The notes: a model not told the origin generated them from the letters alone. A stretch of DNA of 64,000 nucleotides from Macrotrachela quadricornifera (GCA_022393335.1 JAJEKB010021213.1:34450-98449); one strand, 5' to 3'. Shown: positions 39,063-51,546, counted from the first letter of the stretch. Numbers and translations are program-made.

Positions 39063-39440
39063 ATGCTTACCATCATCAATAAAATTCTTCTTAGCCTTAG
39101 TATTATTCTCTTATTTACTGTGTTCATAAGTACACATGCCATTGATGTTGCTCATCCCGATCACTTCGTTGTAAGTAGAATACTTCAAATTATTTTCTTT
39201 TTATTTATTTATTTATTTATTTATTGATTTAATAAAAAGCAATCAGATCATGTTCAACAATCACCTGAAACTGTTCATTATATGGGTAAACGACGATTTT
39301 TACCTACTCGACGTGAATTACATCAGTATATTACTGGTGAAATCAGTGGTGAAGGTGAAGAAGATGAATCCCATCTAAATGCTAAACGATATTTTTTAAA
39401 ATCCAAACGTTATTTTCTTAATAGCAAACGAGATAATTAA
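39063..39440 (+). CDS. Putative neuropeptide prohormone, two exons
   Basis: Small secreted precursor of 102 residues from exons 39063-39170 and 39240-39440, joined across a 69 nt intron in phase 0. The first 26 residues form a clear signal peptide (MLTIINKILLSLSIILLFTV, then FISTHA). The mature part contains four Lys-Arg sites. The first is preceded by HYMG, so cleavage and amidation would give a C-terminal Met-amide. Then comes a 30-residue, partly acidic segment beginning RFLPTRREL and ending HLNA. After it come two near-identical pentapeptides, YFLKS and YFLNS, each between Lys-Arg pairs, and a final Asp-Asn. Repeated short peptides between dibasic sites are the hallmark of neuropeptide precursors. 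I do not recognise the peptide family. An aataaaat signal near 39587 and a possible 3' UTR intron follow. Confidence 0.75.
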
Positions 39441-40130
39441 CGAAGAGAAAATGTAAGATATTCATGTTTTTTCTTATCTAATTTTTTATTTTTATAGGAA
39501 TAAATGCTCGTCGACAACTACTACATTGATAAAAATTTCCTTTTGTTATTGTATGTAATCAAAAAGAGAACATATATATCATAATAATAAAATTTATTTT
39601 TTTGTTTTTTTGATGTGAGCGCATCAATGAATTAATCATTAATATCAGATCATAAAGTTTTTACCTACCCAAAATATTTGGATTAATTGATATATGCTTA
39701 TTATCGTATCAATAAGGATTTATTGCAAAAAAAAAATGTTGATTCTTTCTGCTCGACTACTAATTTAATCTTTTTTTCTTTAAACAAAAATTTAGACAGA
39801 AACAAAAAAAAAAGAAAAGAAAAAGCACACATATATATGTATCTTAAGTAACATAACACCAATAAACGATAAATCGTCTTTACATATATAAATAAAATAA
39901 GTAAATAAACATATAGACTAATTATATTGTCAAAAAAACAAACAACGGAAAGAAATATTACACAAAAAAAAAAAAAACCTTCGACATCAAAGCTGAATTT
40001 CTCTTTTTTTTATATTGACTATAATAGCTGAGATAGAATGCGAAAATGAAGATGCAATACACAACATATATATAACTATGAATAATATAAGAATAAAAAC
40101 GATTTCTCTCTCTCTCTCTTTTTTTTTATG
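39441..40130. other. 3' flanks of two convergent genes
   Basis: AT-rich convergent spacer between the small precursor gene and the ethanolaminephosphotransferase gene. It contains A runs and a (ct)n tract near 40105-40119. No additional gene supported. Confidence 0.5.
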
Positions 40131-42108
40131 TTAATGTTTGATATGAACTTCAGCTGGTGGTGGTTGTTTTGAATGATCAGTTATCTTAAAAGCATATATA
40201 TTAAGATGACAACAAATTTGTCGAACCTAAAATATATATTAATTATATCTTCATAATTATACTATTAAAATAATTTACCACACAAATACCATAATGTAAA
40301 TGAGCCAAAATTACAAAAATATTATACAGAAATAAAAGTATAAATTCCATTTTTGCTGTAAGTGCACCATATACAGACATAATTTGTATTGCAACAAAAA
40401 AATATAGAAGTGTATTAAAACCATCTGAACGTGTTGATGTCATTTGTGCAACAACAAGACGACACTAAATAAAATAAAAAATAATTAATAAGAAAATATT
40501 TTTATATACATACAGCTATATTTGAAAAAGTTGTACCAACAGCTGAAAAAAATATACGTGATTGTTTATGCATTATCATATATGGTGAAGATAGACCCCA
40601 CCAAGTTGATGAAATAAATAAAACAATAGGAGATATTAACGGTCGAATTGCTTCATAAAATGTTCGATTATAACCTGTACCATTTTTATATGATCTAAAT
40701 TAAATTTTTCAAAATTTCGTTTTTTTTTTTTTTTTTTTATTACTTACTCTTGAATATGTTTGATACTAATGGGAACTGATGAACAAAATCCAAGTACTAT
40801 GTAAGAAAAAAAAAAAGTAAGAATAAATCTAAAATTTTATATCAATAAAAAACTTACATGGCCATACAATTTCCACAAGTCTTGCAAATGTTATATTAAT
40901 AATTGGTACATAAAAATGAAAAACACTTGGTGTACAAAAATATGCAAATAGATATGTAATTGTCATTATCTAATCATAACAAAAAAAAAAAAAAAATTAA
41001 CTTAAAAAATAAAATCTTACCAACATAGATATATCATAAGACCATGGTAAATATAATATTTTTGTATTATATTTTTCCCAATGTGAATCAATAAATGTTA
41101 AATAAATAGTCCAAAGAAGCATATGCATTGACATTGGACTAAAACCATATTCACCTTTTGATATAACAGAAAAAATACAAACAGGAAATAAAAAACAAGC
41201 CCATGAATCAACACCATGATCAAATAATTCTCCTAATGCACTACTTGATTTTGTACGTCGTGCTTGTTTTCCATCCATACCATCTAGAAAATAAAAATAA
41301 TATTTATTTATTTATTTTTTTTTTTCAATACCTAATTGATGTGAACAAAATTGAAATATAGCTGCAATAAGCCAAATCCAACTTGGAAGAACATAAGATT
41401 CCGTAAAATAAAAATCATAATATGAGAATAGAATAAAATTAAAAACAAGAAGTAGAAAACCAATAAATGTCATTAAATTTGGTGCAAGCCAACGTGGAAA
41501 GAACTAAATAAAAATAGAAATTAATATGTGTGTTTTTTTTTTCTTTTGTTATTATTTATTTTCAATCAAAATTTTTAGCTTATTATATCTAATTAGTAAT
41601 AAATACCGATGATTTTCAATTGATTCATCTATAATTTAGAAAATTAAGAATAAAAAAATTCAAAATTTTTATTAGAAATATAAGTAGCGTGAAGTCTAGT
41701 TTTTCTATTCTTCTATGCATTTTATAGTGATAATTATTTTTATCTAAATCAAATTCCCTAAGGAATTACAGCTGAAAATATTTCTTTTTTTTTTTTTTAT
41801 TTATATATGCAGTGATATAAACATTGCACTTAGAATTCTTGTAAATTTGATTTTTTTTCTTTAGAATAAATAATTCTTAAAAATGATTAAATTGAAATGG
41901 ATATTTATTTTACCTCCACACACCAATTCCAAAAAGGTTGCATGACATAAAGCGATAGAGGAGATGTATCAATAGCATTATACTAAAATGATAATATTAA
42001 ATAGAAAAAAAAAATCAAAATATAATATAAATAAATATTTTTTACTTTATATTCATTAAGACCTTTTAAATGTTCTCGACCAAGATATTGATAATTAAAG
42101 AAATTCAT
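40131..42108 (-). CDS. SELENOI/EPT1: Ethanolaminephosphotransferase (EPT1/SELENOI type)
   Basis: Integral membrane enzyme of the endoplasmic reticulum or Golgi that transfers phosphoethanolamine from CDP-ethanolamine to diacylglycerol in the Kennedy pathway. Multiple exons run from ATG 42108 (MNFFNYQYLGREHLKG) to the stop at 40131. The conserved SLYVMQPFWN and WLAPNLMTFIGFLL come first. The CDP-alcohol phosphatidyltransferase motif then reads LDGMDGKQARR, spacer, LGELFDHGVDS with all Asp residues present. SHWEKYNTKILYLPWSYD and AHLHYGICVV are EPT1-like, and many membrane segments are visible. Vertebrate SELENOI carries selenocysteine near the C-terminus. The last exon here (VRQICCHLN to VHIKH) has no in-frame TGA, so this is a non-selenoprotein form. 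A dual-specificity CEPT1 is less likely from the N-terminal match. Confidence 0.92.
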
Positions 42109-42414
42109 CAATTTTGTTTTTTCGTTGATAAATATCTAAAATAATTTATTCTAATAACAATAACAAAAGCAGAATAAGCAAAAAGAATAGTGCTTTTCTT
42201 ATTCGTCTTTTAGATGAACCAATTACAATTGAATTTGATCCATAGTTTTTCTTATCCTTATCATGGATGTTTGTTTTTTCTCTCTCTCTCTCTCTCTTTT
42301 CTTTTTTTTTGATCTAATTTGTTGTTTCATTTAAATTTTTGTTGTTTTTTTTTTTTTTGTATCTTCTATTACGCATTTACATGTAAAAAATAAAAAAAAA
42401 GAAATAGTAGTTAA
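42109..42414. other. Divergent spacer between EPT1 and CERT genes
   Basis: 306 bases between head-to-head genes, with a (tc)n tract at about 42279-42300 and T runs. Presumed shared promoter region; no specific element assigned. Confidence 0.5.
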
Positions 42415-45400
42415 ATGGCAACAATTGTTGAATATCCAACAACATCAGATGATGAAGAATCATTTGAAGATGAAAAAACAACAAGTGGTTCATTTCGAAA
42501 TGGAGATTTTCAAGGACGACTTTTTAAATGGACTAATTATTTACATGGATGGCAAGAAAGATATCTTATATTGAGACATGGATTTTTAAATTATTATAAA
42601 AATGAATATGATATTAGTCTTGGTTGTCGTGGAGCTCTTTCAGTTAAACAAGCCCTTATTCAGGTACACATAGAATGAGAATTTATTTTTAGAATAGAAA
42701 AATAAAAATAATAGATAACATTGATAAGATCTAATATAATAACTATAAATAATTTTAAAAAGAAAATTACGCATTTTGAAAAATAATTAATCATACAATT
42801 TACAAATTCAAATCTTAGCTTAAAAAAAAAAAACAAAAATTTTCTATTTAGTCTCATGAATTTGATGAATGTCGATTTGATATACGTGTTAGTGATTCTG
42901 TTTGGTATATACGTGCACATAGTCCTGAAGATCGTGAACGATGGATACAAGCATTAGAAGATCATAAACAAATATGTAAAAGTGAATCAGGTTATGGAAG
43001 TGAAACAAGTTTAAGACGTCATCCAAGTCTTGGATCATTAGCATCAACAGCAAGTGCTAGTGTTGCTTCAACAGGTTCATTTAAAGTAAAAATTAATTCT
43101 TTTTTTTTTTTCTTCATATATATACATTCAAGATTATTTATATAGAAAGATCGTAGTTTAAAAGAAAAATTAAGTGAATTAGAAACATTTCGAGAATTAC
43201 TTGTACAACAAGTTGTAACATTACAAACTTATTTTGATGCATGTGCAAATGCAGTAACAAAAGGATTTGAACCATATCAAAAAGAATGTTAGTTTTAATT
43301 GATGTGTTTTTATTCATTAAATAAAAATCATTTTTATTTAGATGAAAATGGAAATGATCTAGATTTTGAAGAATCATTAGATAAAAATCATTTAACATCA
43401 AATTCACATGATGATACAATTAAAAATTCATTAACAAAACCCAGTTTGTTTAAATTTTAAAAGCAAAAAAAAAAACAAACAAATATTTTTGTATATTATT
43501 AGGAATTGATCAATTAGCATTTGGTGATCATGCAGCTATGGCTATTGATTTTAAAGGAGAAGGTTAATAATTATTTAATTATTTTCTTTTATTTATATAT
43601 ATATATTTTATTCTTTTTTTAATTTAATTAGCTTTAACATTTAAAGCGACAACAGATGGTGTAATACATAATTTAGCATTTTGTATTGAATTAATGCAAA
43701 AACGAGAAGATATTTGGCGAAAAAAATATGAAAAAGTTAATATTAAAAAAGAAATTTTCTTTTTAATTTATTTTAATATATATATATATAGGAATTAGAA
43801 CGTCGAAAAAAATTTCAAGATTTATATAGTAAAATAAATAAACAGAAAGTTCCTGCATTTGGTTCACCAGATGCTGAAGTAAATAAAAAGCAAAAAAAAA
43901 AATTCTAATAATAATTTTTTTTACTTTATTTTTCAAGGAAGGACCACATAGTACATTAAAAGAAGAAGAATTTTTTGATGCACTTGATCAATCTCTTGAT
44001 CGTATCGATCGTGATACTGATAATTATCAACGTTTAGTAAGTATTGTGTTCTTTTCTTGCTAAAATTACTAATAAAACATATTTAAATTGCTCTGTATTT
44101 TTTTGCAACATATATTCGATAATGCATAAAATATGTAACAGCTTTTATAACATATATATATATCCTATTTAATATTATTACATCATTGAAAAAATGATAA
44201 AATATGTTACAGATCTCTTCTTTTCTTTTTCTTTTTCTATATATAAATACTAACCAGGTATTTTGATGATAGGATAGACAAAAAAAAGAAGACACATAAA
44301 ACGTTTTTTTTTTTTTGCGTTGATGATATTCGTACGAACGTGTGTAATAACAAGAAAAAGTTAAAAACAAAAGGAATATATTCGTGATAAATAATAATAA
44401 TGAAAACTGTTAAAAAAATTTCTCATATATCTGATTTAAATACATTTAAATCAGATTATATAAATCCTATTACAATTATATCTTTAACTCCACTTATTTC
44501 ATCTTGTTCATTATCATCAAATTATGTTGGTGGTCTACGACCTTATTATCAACAAAGTAAATTTTCTTTTATATCAAATGTATCATCTCATATATCATCA
44601 ATCGGTATTCATATGACAGATGAGAATTTATTTAAAAATTCATCAAAAACTAAATATAATTTTTTAACATTTGATAAGGTTTGAAGATATTCTATAAAAC
44701 AAATATACTTTATATGTTATTTTTATATAATTTAGTCGAAAATATCATCTCAAACAAAATCTTCAACAGTAAATAAAAAAAAAATTACCCCTAAAAATCT
44801 TCCAACTACTATTACAAATGGAACAGTTGTATCAACACCAATTAATGGTAATTTAGTAATTCAAGGAAAACATAGATTATCTAATGAAGTAAAGTTTTTT
44901 TTTTGTTTTTATTTTTTTATTATTTAATATAAATTAATTAGATTGAACGTATTGTACAAGAACATTTACAATATGTTCGAGAAGATGTATCTCATGGTTG
45001 GGATTTAATACATCAAGAAGGTGAAATGAAAGTTTATCGACGTGAAGTTGAAGAAAATGGAATTGTTGTTGATCCACTTAAATGTTTTCATACAATTCAA
45101 GTAAAAACAAAACAAAAAGATATATATACATATTAATTTTCTATTTAATATTTTAGGGTGTTACAGGTCATGAAATTTGTCGATATTTTTGGGAATTTCA
45201 ATATCGAATGGAATGGGAAAGTAAATTATAATTATTTATTTTTATTTTTATTTCAATAATTTTTTTTTTGATTTTAGCAACACTTGATTCAACAAAAATT
45301 ATTGAAGTATTAGATCCTGATACAGTAGTATTTTTTCAACTACATAAACGTGTATGGCCAGCTGCACAACGTGATTCATGTTTTTGGTCTCATATTCGAT

Positions 45401-46154
45401 GTATATCAAATTCAGATGAAGATCAACCAACATGGCTTGTTGTTAATTATACTACACCTCATCCATTAGCACCTGTATAAAATAGAAAAAAAAAAATTTT
45501 TTTTTTTACATTTAATAAATATTTTTTTTATAGATTAAATCACCTCAAGTTCGTCTTATAGCTAATGTTGCTTTAATATGTGAAACAATTATTAATGAAC
45601 CACCATTAAATCCTAAAGATATTAAACGTGAAAATATTCAATGCAAACTTACTTATGTTGCGTTTGGTATGAAAAAGATTTTATTTTCTTTTCGATGATT
45701 TTGATAGATGGAGAAATATTGCTTTAAATAAAGTATTCTAATTGACGCTGTTTACACAAAGAATATTTCAAGTAGATAAAATCAGTATTTGGAAAGGATA
45801 ACATGTGTTTTTGTTTATTGAAAAAGCAGGCTTTCGTTTGAAAGGAAGCTGGAAATATTACCTAATATATCCTGAAAATGTTATGCTATTTAAACGTATT
45901 GGAGCTGATTTTTAAGTTTTAATTTTTTTTTAATGTTGAATTATATTTTTTCAATAATTATTCTTATTTTAGTTAATCCTGGTGGATGGGTGCCTAGTGC
46001 AGCATTGAGAGGGTAGATTTCTATTCTTTATTTTAACTATTCAAATAATTATTTTAATTAATTTAGGGTGGCTAAACGTGAATATCCTCGATTTCTTAAA
46101 CGTTTTACTTCCTATGTAATCGAACAAACACGCAACAAACCAATTCTATTTTAA
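42415..46154 (+). CDS. CERT1: Ceramide transfer protein (CERT)
   Basis: Cytosolic carrier that moves ceramide from the endoplasmic reticulum to the Golgi for sphingomyelin synthesis. From ATG 42415 the N-terminal PH domain (about residues 32-120) shows [17 protein letters not shown] and [19 protein letters not shown] Ser-rich segment ([18 protein letters not shown]) matches the phosphoregulated serine motif. A coiled-coil region ([26 protein letters not shown]) leads to a FFAT motif, EEEFFDALD, for binding VAP proteins. The START domain reads [60 protein letters not shown] and [17 protein letters not shown], ending PILF as in animals. The exon ending at 44036 can splice in phase 0 to the exon at 44736, bypassing an alternative first exon. 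Confidence 0.95.
44400..44678 (+). other. CERT1: Probable alternative first exon of CERT (PH-less isoform)
   Basis: An ATG-initiated open exon of 93 codons ([14 protein letters not shown] onwards) lies inside the intron between the FFAT exon and the START exons. It has an in-frame stop just upstream at 44388-44390 and no AG acceptor between that stop and the ATG. At its 3' end, gataag is followed by a gt donor in phase 0, compatible with the acceptor before 44736. It could therefore start a shorter protein lacking PH and FFAT. Alternatively it might be a cassette exon entered by an acceptor I did not recognise. Confidence 0.55.
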
Positions 46155-46282
46155 ATTCAATTCAATCATTTTTTTTGACGCATTCTCCTTTATTTTGACT
46201 TAATTAGCATTCATCTGTCTCTCTTTTTTTTTCTGCATATCAATATTTCTCTTGTTATTGATGTTGTTATTTCTATTTCCTT

Positions 46283-46313
<31 letters not shown>

Positions 46314-46483
46314 CACATCGCTTACTTGTCTGTATACATACAATGTAATGATATGAATGTTGGCTTTTTTTCTTTTTGTATAGCAAAAACAATACTCAAT
46401 TATGAGAGAAAAAGATATGTTTATTCTTCATCTATAATAGATGATAACATCAATTGATATCATTTTGAAATAAGATCATTTTA

Positions 46484-46515
<32 letters not shown>

Positions 46516-46523
46516 TTAGAATA
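46155..46523. other. Spacer between CERT and the kinase gene
   Basis: T-rich stretch then a (ta)n microsatellite (about 46482-46515), ending in atatttag four bases before the kinase ATG. No gene seen. Confidence 0.5.
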
Positions 46524-47613
46524 ATGACCAATGGATCATCATCAATGCAAAATCAATTAATTATAAAACCTCAAGAGAATGTTTCTGAAGATATATTATA
46601 TTCTTCATCATGTCATATTTCTATGAATAAATCCAATATTGTTATATCACAAGAAAAAGAAAAACATTTATCAAAATGGTGTATTGATGATTTTAAAATT
46701 GGTCGACAATTGGGAGAAGGTTCATATTCAACTGTAATACTTGTTGAAGAAAAGAAAACCAATTTTCTTTGTGCATTAAAAGTAATTAAGGTATTATAAA
46801 TTAAAATCGAAATATATCTTAGATTTCTTATATACAAATAATTTTTACATATCTAAATAGAAATCACTTATTCAAAAATATCATCAAGAACATCAATTAA
46901 TTCGTGAACTTGAAATTCATATGCGTTTATTTCATAAACATATATTACGCATGTATGATTTTTTTTATGATTCAAATCGTATATATGTTATACTTGAATA
47001 TGCATCAAATCATACATTAGCATCGTGTTTAAAATTTCATAAATATTTAGATAATATTCAAACAGCAACATTTATTTATCAAATATCAGATGCACTTAAT
47101 TATTGTCATCAGTTAAAAATAATGCATAGAGATTTAAAACCAGAAAATATTCTTCTTGGACAATTTAATGAAATAAAATTAGCTGATTTTGGTCTTGCAT
47201 TACATTGTCCAAGTTCAAGACGAATACAATATATTGGTACAATGGATTATATGGCACCTGAAGTTATTGAAAATGAAAATTTATTATTAGCAATGCCATA
47301 TGAAGAATCTATTGATATATGGAGTTTAGGTATAATAACATATGAATTACTTGTTGGTATAACACCATTTTATGATTCAAATATAAATATAACAAAAAAA
47401 CGTATTTTATCTTGTGATTATATTTTACCAAATAATCTTCATCAAGATGCAAAAAATTTTATTAAATATTTACTTAAATATAATCAAAATGAACGCTTAA
47501 AATTATTAAATATATTTCAACATAATTTTATTGAAAAATTTGCAAAAAAAAATTTTCTTAATGAAACATTTCATTATTTTAATTCAATACATCAAAATAA
47601 TAATGTCAGATGA
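46524..47613 (+). CDS. Divergent Aurora-like serine/threonine kinase
   Basis: Two exons (46524-46790, 46861-47613) encode 339 residues. After a Ser-rich 50-residue N-terminus comes WCIDDFKIGRQLGEG, closely matching the start of Aurora catalytic domains. The Gly loop (GEGSYST) is at residues 64-70, the catalytic Lys is in ALK at about 86, helix-C Glu is in RELEIH, and HRDLKPEN has Asp180. DFG Asp198 is followed by LALHCPSSRR, the Aurora signature PSSRR. The activation-loop Thr pair that follows Arg-Arg in Auroras is replaced by Ile-Gln (about 211-212). An insertion (ENLLLAMPYEE) follows the APE motif, read as MAPEVIE. No D-box or long tail is seen. It is probably an Aurora-derived paralogue; PLK4-like or other origins are less likely. 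Confidence 0.85.
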
Positions 47614-47693
47614 TTTTATTTGTTTGTTTGTTTGTTTTTTTTTGAAGAATGTATTTTATAAATAAAATATTTTAGATAGTTTTCTTTTTATAA

Positions 47694-50493
47694 TTATCCG
47701 ACTGGATCACATTGTTGAGCTACTGAATTCCATGTATAACCTGTTGAACATTTACATTGACTACTTTGACAACTTAAACCAACTCCTGCTGCTGTTAAAC
47801 ATTCATTTGTTGATGAACATGTTCCTAGATAACTTTGTTTTGCGAGACAATAATTTGATGAATTTGACCAATACATAATTGAGGCACATTGACATTGTCC
47901 ACCAACACATGAGAGAAGATTATATTCTTGACATTGAAAATTTTGTCCAGTTGTACATGAAGCTAAATAAGTACCTAAAGAAAAAAAATAAATCAATAAA
48001 TAAGAAATTCTATTGATAATAAAAAGCAAAATAGGAATCTGTCTTTCTTTTTTTATTTCTTTACCCTTATCACGACAATATGTTGAATTCCACCATTGAG
48101 TAGTTGTACAATTACATAAACTATTAATACATGAAAGTGATTTTGATTGATCACACATTGAATCAGGATAACATGAACTTGTATTACATGGTTGTTGCCA
48201 ACTTTTGGCTGTATAACATGAATCTTTACAATAATCAAAATATTGTGATGTAGTACAAAGACATTGTTTAGTTGAACTACCACTTGGTGGAGTAAGACAT
48301 TGAAGATTTGGACCAGGACCAGGCGTTAATGGCCAATTTCGACACATTGATGTTGAATTACATGGATATCTGAAAAGAAAAAGGTGAAAATTTTCTTTAA
48401 AAAAAAAGACTTTCTAATTACGAATAATTTAATCGAGGTTCACACAATGTTCCATCCCAATATTTATCGTAATAACAAGTACATAAACCAGAATTACATG
48501 TTATATAATTATAGTCTCGACACTGATAAGATGATACACAAGTAAATGATGTTACATTATAATTAATTTTAGGTGTACAATAACCACTATATGTATTATT
48601 GAGAAAACCTGTCCAATAAAATGTATAATCTATAATAGATATAAAATAAATATTTTATTTTATCTATGAAATAAAATTTACTTGCACAATCACATATAGT
48701 TGCATTAAGTGCAGCACTTGGTTGACAACTAAGATATCCTCCATCATAACATTCATATGAAGTTGTACATGTTTGATTCCATAATTTTTTTAATACACAT
48801 GATGTTATATTTGCATTCCAATAATGATTTGTTGGACAAGCACATGTATTATTCCAAATACCTGATGTTGGACATGTTAAATTTTGATAGGCAAGACATT
48901 GAGCATTTGATGTACATTGTCCACCAATAGATCGACGTCGAACACATTGTGAACCATCCCATATATAATCAGTTGTATTACATGTACATGTATTTGAAGC
49001 TGTATTACAATATAATGAAAGTGTACTATCACATTGAAGTGAACTAGTACATGATGAACCAGATTGAAATTTTGGTGTACATTTTGTTGAATTATACCAA
49101 TATCTATTTGCACATTGACATGTTCCAGGAGTTGTAGCTGTTGAACAAGAAAGAGATAGATTAGTTAAACACTGATAAGGAAATGAACAAGTTGCATTAA
49201 TAGGTAATTGAGGTTGACTAAATTAAGAAAGAAAATAAAAAGAATATTAATAAATTGGGTTTTTTTCTTACCAAGTTTGATTTGCTGACCACCAGTATTG
49301 ATTACTTAAACAATCACATGTTCCTAAACACATCATAAAATTATTTTTATAGGATTTCATTATAAAATACCAACCAGTAGTAGGTGACCATGTAGAACAT
49401 TCTAGACCACTAGTTGCATTATTACACCAATAAGTACTAAAACATTGATCACCATATACTCGTTTATTTTCACAATATTCTAAAGATATATAAATATTTT
49501 ATTTTTATCTAGAAATTTTTTTTTTTTATTTTTATTTTTACCATTATTCCAAAATTGAGTTGAATTACAATTACAACGACCATTCATACATGTTAAAAAA
49601 TCATTTATATCACATTCACTATTTGATGTACATGTACTATTAAAAGATTTTAGATTTGAACATTGATCACCTGTCCAATATCTATTTAAAAAAAAAAAAG
49701 CTTTTATTCTTACAAAAAGAAATGCTCTTTTTTTATTAAAAATATTACCGATAACTTGAACACCAACAAAGTTTATCAGTATATGATCCAATAGTTACAT
49801 CCATACATAAAAGATATGCTAATGAATTACATTGACTTTGTGATGTACAACTTCGATTATATGTTCGTTGTGGTTCACATCGAAGACCATTCCAATATTG
49901 AACTGAACTACATGAACATTTACCTGCTGTACATTGAAGACCGAGAATTGATTTACAATCATGATTTTCTAAACAACTTTGACCAATGCTAACTTTTGAT
50001 TCTTTATAAACAAATACAACGCAAAATGTAACAATAAGAAGAATAATGACAAAATTAGCAATTAATAATATAAGACCACGAGACATTTCACATGTTTTAC
50101 TCCATACAGATTGTGGCTTAATAGGTGGTTGATCAATCTCAAATTCATGTATTTCACCATCTTCCATATCATAATTATTCGTAACATAATTGACAATATC
50201 GTGTTTATCCTATTTTAATATAAATTAAATTATATTTTATAAAAAAATAAGGTAATTAAAATAAAAAAATTAAAATTTCATACCACTTTGCCTTTTTTTA
50301 TTTTTGGCGCATTAGCAAACTTATCACCATCATCAGATATAGCAGGTGAACCTTTTACTTGATCTTTAATAGTATTAGCCAATCTATTATTAGTTGGTAC
50401 ATTACGATTATTATCACCATCATCAGATATACCTGTTAAAGATCTTGCTAATTTATTATCGAATGGTGCAATACTATTGTATTTGAAAGACAT
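47694..50493 (-). CDS. Type II membrane protein with many Cys-rich (EB/EGF-like) modules
   Basis: Multi-exon gene from ATG 50493 to the stop at about 47694. The first exon (to about 50284) encodes a cytoplasmic tail with two ISDDGD repeats; the second starts at 50209. A single transmembrane segment (GLILLIANFVIILLIVTFCV) has no signal peptide, giving type II topology. The extracellular part is a chain of cysteine-rich modules of about 40-50 residues. Each has a pattern such as SCLENHDCKS, LQC, GKCSCSS-QYWNG and C, as in CNCNSTQFWN, CQCASIMYWS and CKCSTGYTWNS. At least nine modules are visible across exons between 49900 and 47694. The modules resemble EB or EGF-like domains of invertebrate surface proteins. 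The ligand is unknown. Some internal exon borders are uncertain. Confidence 0.75.
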
Positions 50494-51384
50494 AGTCTGT
50501 TTGATATCTTACGTCTCTCTCTTGCAAAAAAATTTTTTCAACTGTTTTCGTTGTTTTATATGCTCGCTTTTATTCCTTTCTTTTTTAATTCCATTTATTG
50601 TTTTGTATACCAATTTTTTAGTATAGAATGTTTTTATATGTAAAACATTTGTTGATGCATTAGAGATTATAAAATCCCATCTATTGTTTATTTCTTCTGA
50701 ATACAATATGCTTACAGAAGTTCATTTAGTTTTGAAAACAGCGAGAAAAAAAATCACATGAAATTGAAGTTTTTGTCAAGAGTAGTACTCCCTCTTTTTT
50801 GACAATTTCTAGAGCTCGAAGATGATAACACCAATTGGGCTGAAAACTTTTTTGGAGACACCTGCAACTGTATCTCAGAGATGGTTTTGAGCTTTTTCAA
50901 GAATCTGAGATTCTTTGTTTCTATAAAAACAATACGTAACGATTTTTGCCAAAACCAGGTTTTTGTTATTCAGAACTCTATAAATTCGGATGGAAACATT
51001 ACACCGAAAAGCAGCTGATCCTACTTCTGGGTAATACTTCGAAGTATCTGTGGTAAAAATTTCAGCTCGATCGGACGAAGTTAAAGGGAGATTGTAGGTG
51101 TGGCAATTCAGTGCTTTGTATGAAAAACTAGTTTTGAGAAAAACGTAAAAAAAGTTTGAGGAGTGTATTTTTTGATCAAGAAAATTTGAAAGTTGTTTTT
51201 TAACAATTTTATGAGCAATTTTTTATGACGAATCTGATGATCATATCGAGAGACATGCGCTGTGTACATTAGCGGTATCTATTGAATCAGTCATCGGATG
51301 GAGTATAGAAAAATGTCGGATGATTCATGATCAGCTTGTATAACAAATTCTTTTTTACGTAAAACATAATAAAAATAACATAAA
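50494..51384. other. Non-coding spacer, repeat-like in part
   Basis: Spacer with no supported gene. About 50780-51190 is noticeably less AT-rich than its surroundings and may be an unidentified repeat. Minus-strand ORFs at 50509-50706 and 51291-51524 show no family features. Confidence 0.45.
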
Positions 51385-51546
51385 ATGTCAGCAAGGACGA
51401 GAATAAAATTAACTACAGAAATTAATAATGAAGAAAAAGAGATATCAATAAATTTATTCAAGCTACAGAAACAAAGGTACGAAAATGCTAAATCTGTACT
51501 GAAAAAACATCTTTTAGTCAGCAATTCCAGCGCCGTATCTATATGA
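51385..51546 (+). CDS. Possible 53-residue ORF, hypothetical
   Basis: An ATG-initiated frame of 53 codons (MSARTRIKLTTEINNEEKEI onward) is rich in charged residues and could form a helix. It lies between repeat-like sequence and a tandem array, close to a decayed Mutator-like element, so it may be a fragment of that element. It has no recognisable family. It could equally be chance. Confidence 0.2.
   Translation: MSARTRIKLTTEINNEEKEISINLFKLQKQRYENAKSVLKKHLLVSNSSAVSI

Noticed and set aside
42660..43419. Minus-strand ORFs within CERT
   Set aside because: They overlap PH and coiled-coil exons of CERT on the other strand and have no similarity of their own.
48053..49113. Minus-strand ORFs rich in Ile, Val and His within the Cys-rich gene
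   Set aside because: They are out-of-frame readings of the cysteine-rich exons.
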